Source: Candidatus Aerophobota bacterium (GTDB lineage Bacteria > Aerophobota > Aerophobia > Aerophobales > Aerophobaceae). Taken from it: 24,408 bases of DNA. Each line of letters opens with the position of its first letter. The stretch's first letter is position 1. Positions 7,725 to 15,152 of this stretch are shown piece after piece. Made by a program: the position numbers and the translations under genes. The notes below the pieces were generated by a model, which was not told the DNA's origin, made no database searches, and was given only the letters and a program-made list of their open reading frames with translations. Location of the stretch: the NCBI GenBank assembly GCA_030672545.1, contig DAOVGF010000008.1:1-24408 (forward strand), in the 5' to 3' direction.

Positions 7725-8022
7725 ATGCTCATTATTGGAGAAAGAATCAATACCGTGAGAAACACCATCGCTCTCGCTTTAAAGAACAAAGGATGTGAAA
7801 GCTATTCAAAAAGAGGCTATTAATCAGGTCAAGGCTGGAGTGCACATTATGACCCTCCAGGAGAAAGACAAGGTTCCTCTGGTTTTGGAAGCAGCCGGTG
7901 TTGATTTAAGAGATAACATTGATCGTAATTTCCTGCCCGTCTTGGCAGTCAACTTAGATACCTTCCAACCTCGGTGGACAACCGCATCTTGGCCTTTTTT
8001 CTTCGGCAAACTGGAAGGTTGA
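7725..8022 (+). pseudogene. Truncated, frameshifted pterin-binding methyltransferase (AcsE/MtrH/MtgA-like)
   Basis: From ATG 7725 the frame encodes MLIIGERINTVRNTIALALK, the characteristic N-terminus of methyltetrahydrofolate:corrinoid methyltransferases. A +1 shift at about 7794 continues as VKAIQKEAINQVKAGVHIM, matching the family's IxxEAxxQVxAGAxxIDVN segment. The usual IDVN has become IMTL. Only a VPLVLEAAG-like stretch (compare VPLCLDSP) is recognisable afterwards before the frame stops near 8022. The family is about 260 residues, so most of the pterin-binding barrel is lost. It suggests an intact corrinoid methyl-transfer set once sat here, consistent with the UroD-family genes in the same window. 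Confidence 0.6.
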
Positions 8023-8341
8023 CATAACGAAGGGGAGTGGTAGCATTGGCAATAACTATACATAGTGTTTCTGGTTCTTTCTCGTGGACAGTAACTGAAC
8101 GTGCCTAAATGCTCACCCCGGTCTATCCGCTTTCTAATAGTGGAAGGTGCCTGGATATCCGCCTATTCAAACAGGGACACAGTCCCCTGGTGATAACTGC
8201 TCAGGGTTTCCTGATGGGAGATAGAAAGAATCGAGATTAGAGTTGGGGAGTAACTTAAGGAGGAAGATTGATCGAGAGGAGGTGGTGAAAGAGTATAAGA
8301 AAGGGAACAAGCTTTAGGAAAACTACACAAAGGAGAGAAAA
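8023..8341. other. Intergenic region upstream of the outer-membrane protein gene
   Basis: No convincing gene is seen. A small inverted repeat surrounds the CAGGGAC / GTCCCCTG arms at about 8170-8189. A short open stretch of about 30 codons ends at the TAG near 8316 (DREEVVKEYKKGNKL) but has no credible start or recognisable family. The final AAAGGAGAG serves GTG 8342. A TTGACA at 8019 has no properly spaced -10 box. Confidence 0.4.
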
Positions 8342-9328
8342 GTGAAAAAAGTATGGATTTCAATGGTGACAGCGGCTCTTATTTGCCTCGGACTCACTTC
8401 AATATCCTGGGGAGGGATAAGGCTTTCACTGGAGTACTGGAACCCTACGTTTACCGGGGTCAATGATGCTATTGCTGACGAAGATGTGAACGACGATGGT
8501 TCCATGAATGAGAATGCTCCCATAATGCTTTCCCTTGACGGTAAGAGCGTGGGTAGCTTTGTTCTCAATGGAGAGATGGACATTTCTCCTGAAGCTGCCC
8601 TGGGTATTTCCTGGTGGCAGGTCACCGGTAACAATAGTCTTGCCGCTTATTCCGATATTGGGTTCTGGACCTACCAGGACTGTCCCTGGCACGGGTACGG
8701 TGAATGGCAATACGGACCCATCGTGGGAGAAATAGAAGACACTTTATCCTACTTCGATCTGTACTACTCGAGGAGAATATTGGATAGACCGGATTTCCAG
8801 CTTTTTGGTCTGGCTGGATGGTCCTTCGGTAGTTTCAAGGAGAAAGAGGACTTCACCTACTACTACGATAATGAGACCACTATAGATGAGTACACTGACC
8901 CAGATGATTGGTACAACATCGTCCAGAAGGAAAACATTTCTGCCCACGGACCGATGCTGGGAATTAAGGGGCGGGCCAGGCTCATGGGAAAAAGAAGTCT
9001 ATATCTCAGATGGCTGGCTACCTGCGCCCTTATTTCGGGAGGTGCCACAACTGAACGGAGTGAGTGGTGCAACTATTGCGAAGAGGTAGCCTTTGCTACC
9101 AAAAGGGATCTCGATCTTACCGTACCTGTGGTCAATGCGGTCCTGGGATTTGATTATAGGTTGACAGATGCTCTCAGTATATTGCTTGGTTATCGGGTAT
9201 CCTACTGGAAGAACCTTCCTCCTCGTATTCGCTCAGTGGAATGGGATTATTACTCGGTAGTTGACCTAAAGCGCGATGACGTGGCTTTGCAGGGATTGAG
9301 CTTAGGAATTGGTTTCGAGTTTCGGTAG
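8342..9328 (+). CDS. Putative outer-membrane β-barrel protein, function unknown
   Basis: This 328-residue protein has a signal peptide (MKKVWISMVTAALICLGLTSISWGG, cleavage near residue 24). The mature part is rich in aromatics and acidic residues with alternating strand patterns. The last strands (AVLGFDYRLTDALSILLGYR, then LQGLSLGIGFEFR) end in an aromatic-containing terminus typical of BamA-recognised barrels. Residues 215-240 hold three cysteines (C at about 215, 230 and 233) in a WCNYCEE-containing loop, unusual for outer-membrane proteins. GTG 8342 is preceded by AAGGAG. It could be a porin for sugar entry or a surface protein of another role. I do not recognise a specific family. It indicates a diderm cell envelope. 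Confidence 0.65.
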   Translation: MKKVWISMVTAALICLGLTSISWGGIRLSLEYWNPTFTGVNDAIADEDVNDDGSMNENAPIMLSLDGKSVGSFVLNGEMDISPEAALGISWWQVTGNNSLAAYSDIGFWTYQDCPWHGYGEWQYGPIVGEIEDTLSYFDLYYSRRILDRPDFQLFGLAGWSFGSFKEKEDFTYYYDNETTIDEYTDPDDWYNIVQKENISAHGPMLGIKGRARLMGKRSLYLRWLATCALISGGATTERSEWCNYCEEVAFATKRDLDLTVPVVNAVLGFDYRLTDALSILLGYRVSYWKNLPPRIRSVEWDYYSVVDLKRDDVALQGLSLGIGFEFR

Positions 9329-9559
9329 TACGGAGAATCTCATGCTGCACAACTGGTGATTAAGCGAGCAAAGCCCGTGTGTTTTTTGACTGACAACCAC
9401 TGGGATTTGCTTAGATTGCCGCTTTTTTATTCTTCCTTCTTTTTGGGAAGGAACAAAGGGGGGGGTGAGACGTCACCTCCTCCCTAAAAGACCTGGTAAG
9501 GATTTTCTCTTCCAGGGGAAATTCTCAGGGCAAAGCCGCCTCATTCTCGAGGATTGCTG
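9329..9559. other. Convergent intergenic region
   Basis: The region lies between the tail of the outer-membrane protein gene (+) and the end of the zinc dehydrogenase gene (-). It holds a short inverted repeat, TTCCTTC / GAAGGAA, around 9434-9455 and a GGTGA / TCACC pair near 9465-9478. Neither has a following T-run in a helpful direction, so no clear terminator is called. No gene is seen. Confidence 0.4.
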
Positions 9560-10618
9560 TTACATAATGCCTGAGTTCCGGTTGGGAATAAAGAGAACCT
9601 TGCATCCCTCACCAGAGAGAGCTATCCGGAAGGCCCGCTCATGTTCATTTAGGGAGAAGCGATGGGTAATCAGGGGGCTCGGGTCTATGGCGCCGGAGGT
9701 AAGCAACTTCTCAGTCTTCTCCCAGGTATCCCAGATTTCACGCCCGAAGAGACCGATAATCTGTGCTTCCTTGAAAATAATATCCATTGAGGGATTGAGC
9801 GCTAACGGCTCGTCTGTTTGCCCGAGAATGACAAATCGTCCACCCACGCGCAAATAGCTGAAGGCCTCTTTCATAGCCTGGGCATCGCCGGAAGCATCAA
9901 TAATTACACCCACTCCACCACAATCTTTAGTTAAGAGTTTTATTTCCTGGAGGAACATCTTTTTTTTCACATTTATGAGGTGAGTAGCCCCCATTTTTTT
10001 TGCAATACTCAACCGTTTCTCGTTAACATCCAGGCCAATAATTGTTTCCGCTCCGAATATTTTGGAAAAAGCAATGGCAAACTGCCCTATAGGACCACAG
10101 CCGATTACCACTACACTTTCTCCTTTAACATCTCCCCGCTCAACTGCTCTAAAGGGAATCCCCATAGGTTCAAGTAGGCAACCGTAATCAAAAGGAATTT
10201 CTTGGGGTATCCGTCGAGCGGCGGCTTCGGGAATCAGGGCAAACTCAGCGAATCCACCATTTAACGTATGTCCAAAAAGTTCCATATTCTCGCAGGTATG
10301 AGGACGATGGTGACGGCACTGCCAGCAAACCCCGCAGGGGACATGGGTCTCCGCCGCTACTTTATCCCCCACCTTAATGCCCTGCACCTCTTTCCCCACC
10401 GCCGTGACTTCTCCGGCACACTCATGACCGGGAATAAAGGGCAATGACCTGATCACCTTCTTACACCAGGGTAGCCATTTATAGAATTTTAAGTCCGATC
10501 CGCATATTGCTGCCGCTCTCACTTTGATAAGAACGTCTTTTTTTCCCACTTTGGGAACGGGCAGCTCACATAGCTCAAAACCTTCTTTTTCTTGTGTTTT
10601 CATAATTGCTTTCATCAT
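9560..10618 (-). CDS. Zinc-dependent medium-chain dehydrogenase, L-threonine 3-dehydrogenase-like
   Basis: This 352-residue MDR enzyme would oxidise a secondary alcohol using NAD(P). Catalytic zinc ligands are C39 (AAAICGSD), H65/E66 (PGHE) and E150 (LLEP). The structural zinc lobe has C95, C98, C101 and C109. The Rossmann fold has GCGPIG at 173-178 and an acidic residue after strand two (GLDVNE), favouring NAD. The segments FYKWLPWCKKVI and GLFGREIWDTWEKTEKLL closely resemble threonine dehydrogenase, but sorbitol/polyol dehydrogenases share the fold and the context is sugar catabolism, so polyol oxidation is equally possible. ATG 10618 follows GGAGGAG; a second ATG lies three bases on. Repeats separate it from the upstream reductase gene. 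Confidence 0.88.
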   Translation of the reverse strand: MMKAIMKTQEKEGFELCELPVPKVGKKDVLIKVRAAAICGSDLKFYKWLPWCKKVIRSLPFIPGHECAGEVTAVGKEVQGIKVGDKVAAETHVPCGVCWQCRHHRPHTCENMELFGHTLNGGFAEFALIPEAAARRIPQEIPFDYGCLLEPMGIPFRAVERGDVKGESVVVIGCGPIGQFAIAFSKIFGAETIIGLDVNEKRLSIAKKMGATHLINVKKKMFLQEIKLLTKDCGGVGVIIDASGDAQAMKEAFSYLRVGGRFVILGQTDEPLALNPSMDIIFKEAQIIGLFGREIWDTWEKTEKLLTSGAIDPSPLITHRFSLNEHERAFRIALSGEGCKVLFIPNRNSGIM

Positions 10619-10656
10619 CAGCGCTCCTCCGGGTTATAGAGATTTATAAATTATCC

Positions 10657-10678
10657 AGGGGCGACTGAAGTCGCCCCT
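10657..10678. repeat. Short palindrome of the AGGGGCGACT type
   Basis: AGGGGCGACT (10657-10666) is followed by two bases and then AGTCGCCCCT (10669-10678), a perfect 10-bp stem. It sits about 40 bases upstream of the dehydrogenase start, next to a REPIN-like repeat. It resembles dispersed GTAGGGGCGAC palindromes common in environmental genomes. Confidence 0.6.
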
Positions 10679-10684
10679 ACCCAA

Positions 10685-10777
10685 GGTAGCCGCAAGTTTT
10701 GACTTGCGCAAAGGGGTTATGGTAGTCGCAACTTTTAAGCTGCGCAAATAAACGCAGGCTAAAACCTGCGGCTACCA
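10685..10777 (+). repeat. REPIN-like repeat with three hairpins (copy 2, diverged)
   Basis: The outer inverted ends GGTAGCCGCA and TGCGGCTACC are shared with the element at 4219-4298. The interior has hairpins CGCAAGTTTTGACTTGCG, CGCAACTTTTAAGCTGCG and CGCAGGCTAAAACCTGCG, one more than copy 1. This copy lacks the TAATAGTTTAG end. Confidence 0.7.
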
Positions 10778-10786
10778 CTCTATTCC

Positions 10787-10905
10787 ATGAGATTGCCACG
10801 TCGCTGTGTTCCTCGCAATGACAGAGGGAATGAGATTGCCACGCCTGCTTCTGGCAGACTCGCAATGACAGAGGGAATGAGATTGCGAAGCCTACTTAAA
10901 GTCAA
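10787..10905. repeat. Partial tandem array of GAGATTGC...GCAATGACA palindromic units
   Basis: Three successive starts of ATGAGATTGC (near 10787, 10830 and 10877) alternate with TCGCAATGACAGAGGGA (10813 and 10860 on). Each unit is a stem of the ATTGC/GCAAT type, related to the palindromic elements at 13164-13260 and 24198-24338. The third unit is truncated. It lies just past the end of the aldo/keto reductase gene. Confidence 0.65.
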
Positions 10906-10911
10906 AGCCTC

Positions 10912-11888
10912 TCATTTTCTCGAGGCCAGGGTCTGTTTCCGCTTCTCAAGTAACCTGTCAACGGCGGCAATATTTTCCTTGGATAGAGACCAGTCCCCAG
11001 CCAGGACGGTCTCCTCGATTTGCGAAGGCCGTCGTGTTCCCACGATAGCCGCCGTAACCTCTGGACGTCGCAAAACCCAAGCTATGGCCAATTGCGCCAC
11101 TGTCTTCCCTTTTTTTCAGCGATAGCGCGCAAACCCTCGACTAACTCCAAATTGACACTGAACTCAGGTTCCTGAAAGTGTGCATCTCCCTGTCGGTGAT
11201 CATTCTTAGGCAAATTCCGAACTCGTTCCCGAGTGAACTTTCCCGTAAGAACACCTTTTTGCATAGGGCTATATACGATCACTCCGATGTCGTTTGTAGC
11301 ACAGTAATCAAGAATTTCTTCTTCTATACCGCGTTCAAGCATACTATAGGGAGGTTGAAGTGAGGCCACCGGATGAATCGGTTGGATACGCTTAAGCTGC
11401 CTTACGCTGAAATTGGATACCCCGCCGTAGCGAATCTTCCCTTCTTTTATCAGATCGGCAATAGCACCCCAACCTTTCTCAATATCTTGATTGGGATCAG
11501 GCCAGTGAATTTGATAAAGGTCAATAACCTCTATTTGTAGTCTTCTCAGACTTGCTTCCACTTCGCTGCGAATACTCTCCTTGGTCAGGCAACCCTTGAT
11601 ATTTCCCTGATCATCCCATACTCGACTGCATTTGGTAGCGATAATTGGTCTTTCCTTTACCTCTTTGATTGCTTTGCCCACAATTTCCTCGGAATGGCCA
11701 AGTCCGTAAATGGCTGCGGTGTCTATCCAGTTAATTCCCAGATCAAGGGCATGGTGAATACCCGCAATTGATTCCCTGTCATCCTGGGGACCCCAGCCAT
11801 ACTTCCAATCCCCCCCTCCAATTGCCCAGGTACCTAGTCCCACGGTAGTTAAATTGAGATCGCTGTAACCAAGTTTCTTACTTTTCAT
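10912..11888 (-). CDS. Aldo/keto reductase, interrupted by a -1 frameshift at A AAA AAG
   Basis: This is an NAD(P)H-dependent aldehyde/ketone (sugar) reductase with a (β/α)8 barrel. The first frame (11888-11082) holds the catalytic tetrad D56, Y61, K86 and H128 (DTAAIYG, ATKCSR, YQIHWPD). It then runs into 11 non-family residues after EKKG and stops. The C-terminal part, VAQLAIAWVLRRPEV through the NADP-binding GTRRPSQIEE, lies in the -1 frame, ending at 10912. A one-base backward slip after AAG (11109) yields GKTVAQLAIAW, exactly the family sequence, giving about 325 residues, the normal length. The cause may be a homopolymer indel, an assembly error or genuine ribosomal slippage. ATG 11888 follows AGGAGG. 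The UroD-family gene ends 16 bases upstream, so the two are co-transcribed. Confidence 0.85.
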
Positions 11889-11904
11889 TGTTTCCTCCTC
11901 GGTC

Positions 11905-13098
11905 TTAAGAAGTACGAAGTACTTTACCTGCCTTTTCTATCCAGAATTTTATTTGTTTCAAGTCATTTTCCACGTTGGTAAGAACCTGAAAGGCATCCGC
12001 TCTCACGGTAAAACTCAAGCCTTCGCCTATTTTCTTGATTTCTTTTAGTTTCTTCTCCATTTGTTCAGGCGTTGCTTTTTCTACATCATTAATAGGGTTT
12101 AAAACTATTTCCATTATGTGGTCATTCCCTATGATTTCAGCAGATTTTCTGAAGTCTGTAATATGACTGAGATGAATCATTTTCAAGTCAGGTATCTTCT
12201 TGATGTGTGCGATAATTGGATCAATTCTGCCACAGCTATGCCAATAATCTATTCCTCCATGGAATTCACTCATTTTTTTCTCATAAGGCAAAACAAATTT
12301 CTCATAACCTTTCGGAGAAATCATGGGTGTGCTAACGTCATCGTTGCAAAGAAAAAGAGAATTAATTTTTGTTCCTAAAAACTTGGCTCTTTCTTGAGAC
12401 CAGTGAATTTTAGCTCTAAAAATAAATTCCATTAACTGATGAACAAAGTCAGGATGGTCAATTGTATCTAGGGAGAAACTCTCTGCCCCTCGGAGATTTA
12501 AAGCAATGCCAAAAGGACCAAAGTTCCATTCAGGAAAAATAACATTAAAATCATCATCAAGAACTTTTTTTATTTCAGAGTACATCTTATGAGCTACCGG
12601 AGCCAGACCGCTTCGATGAAAATCAGGTAATTCTAATGAGCCTAAGTCCTCTTTTCTTTTTAAAATCGGCTTTTTACCTACCCATGGTTCATGTCCATTT
12701 TTAGCCGGTTCCTGCTTTAATCCCAAGAGAGTTTCCAGAAAACCGACACCCAACCATATAGTAATGTTTTTTGTTATGGGATTGTCATCGTTAAAGTGTT
12801 CAAAGGCAAAAATCTTTTTTGATAACTCAAATTCTAAATACAAGTAGGGATCATTATAAATTCTCTCTATACTTAAACCTAAAACAGGTGCCCACATCTC
12901 TCTATCCAGGTCAGCGATGAAGGGTGTTACCGAGATATTTTCTTCGGGGATATAACGAGTAAAAATATTGGGAAGTCCGGCGGTGGATCTCCACAATTTT
13001 AGTTTTCTTCTATTCTCCTGGCTATCTACTAAATCCCGTACCCGGTCACACAATCCCTTAATTTTAGCTATTATTTTCCTTTTTTCACCTTCGTTCAT
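11905..13098 (-). CDS. Uroporphyrinogen-decarboxylase-family protein, divergent second paralogue
   Basis: This 397-residue UroD-family barrel belongs to the methyltransferase-like branch. WHSCGRIDPII supplies the His-x-Cys pair (H287, C289). The acidic CNDDVSTPMISPKGYEKFVLP segment (251-271) matches GDDLG...ISPxxYxxxxxP in the other copy. The third zinc cysteine expected near residue 367 is absent: the sequence there reads FTVRADAFQVLTNVEND. It may therefore bind metal differently or have another reaction. It is only distantly related to the gene at 2419. ATG 13098 follows GAGGAGAG. It precedes the aldo/keto reductase in one transcript. The repeat immediately upstream puts a TATTAC box about 32 bases before the start, possibly promoter-related. 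Its role in the sugar locus is unknown. Confidence 0.82.
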   Translation of the reverse strand: MNEGEKRKIIAKIKGLCDRVRDLVDSQENRRKLKLWRSTAGLPNIFTRYIPEENISVTPFIADLDREMWAPVLGLSIERIYNDPYLYLEFELSKKIFAFEHFNDDNPITKNITIWLGVGFLETLLGLKQEPAKNGHEPWVGKKPILKRKEDLGSLELPDFHRSGLAPVAHKMYSEIKKVLDDDFNVIFPEWNFGPFGIALNLRGAESFSLDTIDHPDFVHQLMEFIFRAKIHWSQERAKFLGTKINSLFLCNDDVSTPMISPKGYEKFVLPYEKKMSEFHGGIDYWHSCGRIDPIIAHIKKIPDLKMIHLSHITDFRKSAEIIGNDHIMEIVLNPINDVEKATPEQMEKKLKEIKKIGEGLSFTVRADAFQVLTNVENDLKQIKFWIEKAGKVLRTS

Positions 13099-13128
13099 AC
13101 TGCTCTCTCCTCAGTGCTTACAGCATTG

Positions 13129-13260
13129 TAATAGTTTAGCTTTTCTAAAACCACCCTCTTTTCCGTCATTGCGAGCCTGCCGAAGGCAGACCTGACAATC
13201 CCAAAAACAAGATCACCACGGTTGCCAAAGGCAACCTCGTGACGCTTCGCGGATTGCGGT
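13129..13260. repeat. MITE-like palindromic repeat with TAATAGTTTAG end, right end truncated
   Basis: It begins TAATAGTTTAG (13129-13139), then GTCATTGCGAG (13165-13175), then a long hairpin built on GGTTGCC AAA GGCAACC. The 58 bases at 13202-13259 are identical to 24236-24293. The matching right inverted end (CTCGCAATGACA) seen in the other copy is missing here. It lies between importer 2 and the UroD-family gene. Confidence 0.75.
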
Positions 13261-13279
13261 AGCCTTGGGGCAGAAACCT

Positions 13280-14140
13280 TTATTTAATGGCACCAAAGGT
13301 AAGACCTCTCACTAAATATTTCTGAATGGCAATGGCAATGATAATAATAGGAGCTATAATAAGGGAGTTTGCTGCCGCCAATGGTCCCCACTGAATACCC
13401 CAGGGTGTCATGAAGGCTGAGACCCCCACGGAAAGGGTCTGGGTATGTCTCCCGGTGAGAATAAAGGCCATGAAGAATTCATTCCAGGAAAAAATCAAGC
13501 AAATTATGGTAGTGGCTACCAGACCTGGGGATACCAGGGGTAAAATGACCCGAAAAAATGCTTGTGGTCGTGAACATCCGTCAACCATAGCACTTTCTTC
13601 GATGGCCGGAGGGATATCTTCAAAAAATCCCCGCATGATCCAGACCGCCAGAGGAAGATTGAAAGTTATATAAATGACAATCATTAGTCGGTATGAATCG
13701 TACAGATGCAAGACGTTCGACAAGAGAAAAAAGGGAATAATGACCGCACTAGGAGGCATCATCCGAATACTGATGATCCAAAACGCTACATCCTCCTTGT
13801 GAGAGAAGGAGAGTCGGGCTAAGCTGTAAGCAGCGAAGATCCCGATACTAACGGAAATCAAGACACTACTGAAGCAAATTATCAGGCTGTTCTTAAGATT
13901 ATTCAAGAGGTGGCCTCCGGACAAGGTCATAGTCAATTTCTTAGAGACAAATCCGGGGATTATTATCCGTTGATAGTTCACTAAGGTGGGTTTGAATGTC
14001 CAGGTAGGGGGGCTGGTGGCTACGTCTTCCTGGCTCTTGAAGGAGGTGGAAATATTGTAGTAAAGGGGAAACATAAAGACCAGAATAACAATAATTAGAA
14101 CTACCCAGGTGATTATCTTTTTTGTTTTGGTAGTTTTCAT
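13280..14140 (-). CDS. ABC sugar-importer permease, MalG/UgpE type (importer 2)
   Basis: This 286-residue six-span permease is the second membrane subunit of importer 2. The N-terminal helix is followed by FPLYYNISTSFKSQEDV, the conserved MalG-like periplasmic start. The EAA loop near residue 181 reads EESAMVDGCSRPQAFFRVIL, with Ser in the place of the first conserved Ala. The C-terminus QKYLVRGLTFGAIK is the standard MalG-type ending. ATG 14140 follows GAGGGATGGA and begins 15 bases after the partner gene's stop. A repeat separates it from the downstream UroD-family gene. Confidence 0.9.
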   Translation of the reverse strand: MKTTKTKKIITWVVLIIVILVFMFPLYYNISTSFKSQEDVATSPPTWTFKPTLVNYQRIIIPGFVSKKLTMTLSGGHLLNNLKNSLIICFSSVLISVSIGIFAAYSLARLSFSHKEDVAFWIISIRMMPPSAVIIPFFLLSNVLHLYDSYRLMIVIYITFNLPLAVWIMRGFFEDIPPAIEESAMVDGCSRPQAFFRVILPLVSPGLVATTIICLIFSWNEFFMAFILTGRHTQTLSVGVSAFMTPWGIQWGPLAAANSLIIAPIIIIAIAIQKYLVRGLTFGAIK

Positions 14141-14155
14141 TCCATCCCTCTTGCT

Positions 14156-15022
14156 TTACTGTTTACGTCTAAGGCTTCTTACTAACGCTGTTGACAGTAA
14201 AATAGTAATAATAAGAATTATAACCGCCATAGCTGAGGCTCTTCCCACATCAAAAGATACAAAAGCCAGTTGATAGGTATAAAAAGAGACTGTCTGAGTG
14301 GCAACTCCTGGTCCCCCGTTAGTCATTACTATAATAGTATCAGCCCATTGAAAAGCCTGGATTAGTCTCAGAAGTAGCACTACCAAAATTATTGGTTTAA
14401 GCAACGGAAGGCTAACATGCCGAAAGACTTGCCAACTGGTTGCTCCATCAACATAAGCCGCTTCCACCGGGTCTTTAGGTAAGGACTGAAATCCAGCCAA
14501 GAGAACCAGGATCACAAAAGGTGTCCACTCCCACACATCGATAAATATCACCGTGGGTAAGGCTGTACCAGCCTGGGCCAGCCATCCCTTCTGGGGAAGA
14601 TTGACTAATCCTAACAGAGCGTTGATAATACCAAAGTCGGGCCACAGCATAATCCGCCAGGTTAAACCAATAACCACGGGAGCCATAACCATGGGAATAA
14701 TGAAAAAAATTCTGACGAAAGCGTATTTTTGCATGAAATCCTGGCTGAGAAGATAAGCCACTCCCATGCCAATGACAAAGGATACTCCCACGGTAAACAA
14801 AGTAAACAGCACAGAAACCTTAAGGGCATTGAAAGTATAGGGATCGGTTAAGAGATCCAGATAGTGGCGTCCGCCGATGAATTGGACCAGGGCGGTGGCG
14901 GAGGCCATAGACCGATTAGTCAGACTGGTACTAATTAAGTAGTAGGTGGGATAAATTGATATGGTTGCCAGGACCACCACCGTGGGCAAAAGAAAACCAA
15001 TCAATACGTGCTTGTCCTTCAT
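14156..15022 (-). CDS. ABC sugar-importer permease, MalF/UgpA type (importer 2)
   Basis: This 288-residue membrane protein is the first permease of importer 2. The EAA loop lies at about 187-205 (EAAYVDGATSWQVFRHVSLP). IMTNGGPGVATQTVSFYTYQ matches the conserved TxGGPxxATxTLxxYxY of this family. The N-terminus runs straight into span one (HVLIGFLLPTVVVLATISIYP), with no large periplasmic domain. ATG 15022 follows AGAGAGGTAG. A strong stem-loop lies between the binding-protein gene and this one. It closely resembles the permease at 21704, supporting duplication of the importer. Confidence 0.9.
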   Translation of the reverse strand: MKDKHVLIGFLLPTVVVLATISIYPTYYLISTSLTNRSMASATALVQFIGGRHYLDLLTDPYTFNALKVSVLFTLFTVGVSFVIGMGVAYLLSQDFMQKYAFVRIFFIIPMVMAPVVIGLTWRIMLWPDFGIINALLGLVNLPQKGWLAQAGTALPTVIFIDVWEWTPFVILVLLAGFQSLPKDPVEAAYVDGATSWQVFRHVSLPLLKPIILVVLLLRLIQAFQWADTIIVMTNGGPGVATQTVSFYTYQLAFVSFDVGRASAMAVIILIITILLSTALVRSLRRKQ

Positions 15023-15082
15023 CTACCTCTCTTTTTTTAGTGTTATATACCCGTTAAGCCAGACAAACGGGATTTCTTATGG

Positions 15083-15123
15083 TCATACCGGAGATGGAGC
15101 AGTAAACTCCGTCTCCGGTATGA
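15083..15123 (-). promoter_or_regulatory. Stem-loop between binding-protein and permease genes (importer 2)
   Basis: TCATACCGGAGATGGAG (15083-15099) pairs with CTCCGTCTCCGGTATGA (15107-15123) with one mismatch, a 17-position stem and 7-base loop. No T-run follows on the transcribed strand. It probably stabilises the binding-protein message or partly attenuates read-through into the permease genes. Confidence 0.65.
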
Positions 15124-15152
15124 TTCAAATAAATGTCTGGGTGAGAGAATTC

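Noticed and set aside
8019..8062. TTGACA and TATACA as a promoter for the outer-membrane protein gene
   Set aside because: The boxes are 32 bases apart, far outside the usual 16-18.
9434..9455. Inverted repeat considered as a rho-independent terminator
   Set aside because: The T-run precedes rather than follows the stem on the plus strand, and no T-run follows on the minus strand.
9465..9857. 130-codon plus-strand open frame
   Set aside because: It is the opposite strand of the zinc dehydrogenase gene, whose motifs and length are fully accounted for on the minus strand.
10685..10905. Repeats and palindromes resembling a short CRISPR array
   Set aside because: Unit lengths and spacers are irregular, units are internally palindromic, the same units are dispersed elsewhere, and no cas genes are present.
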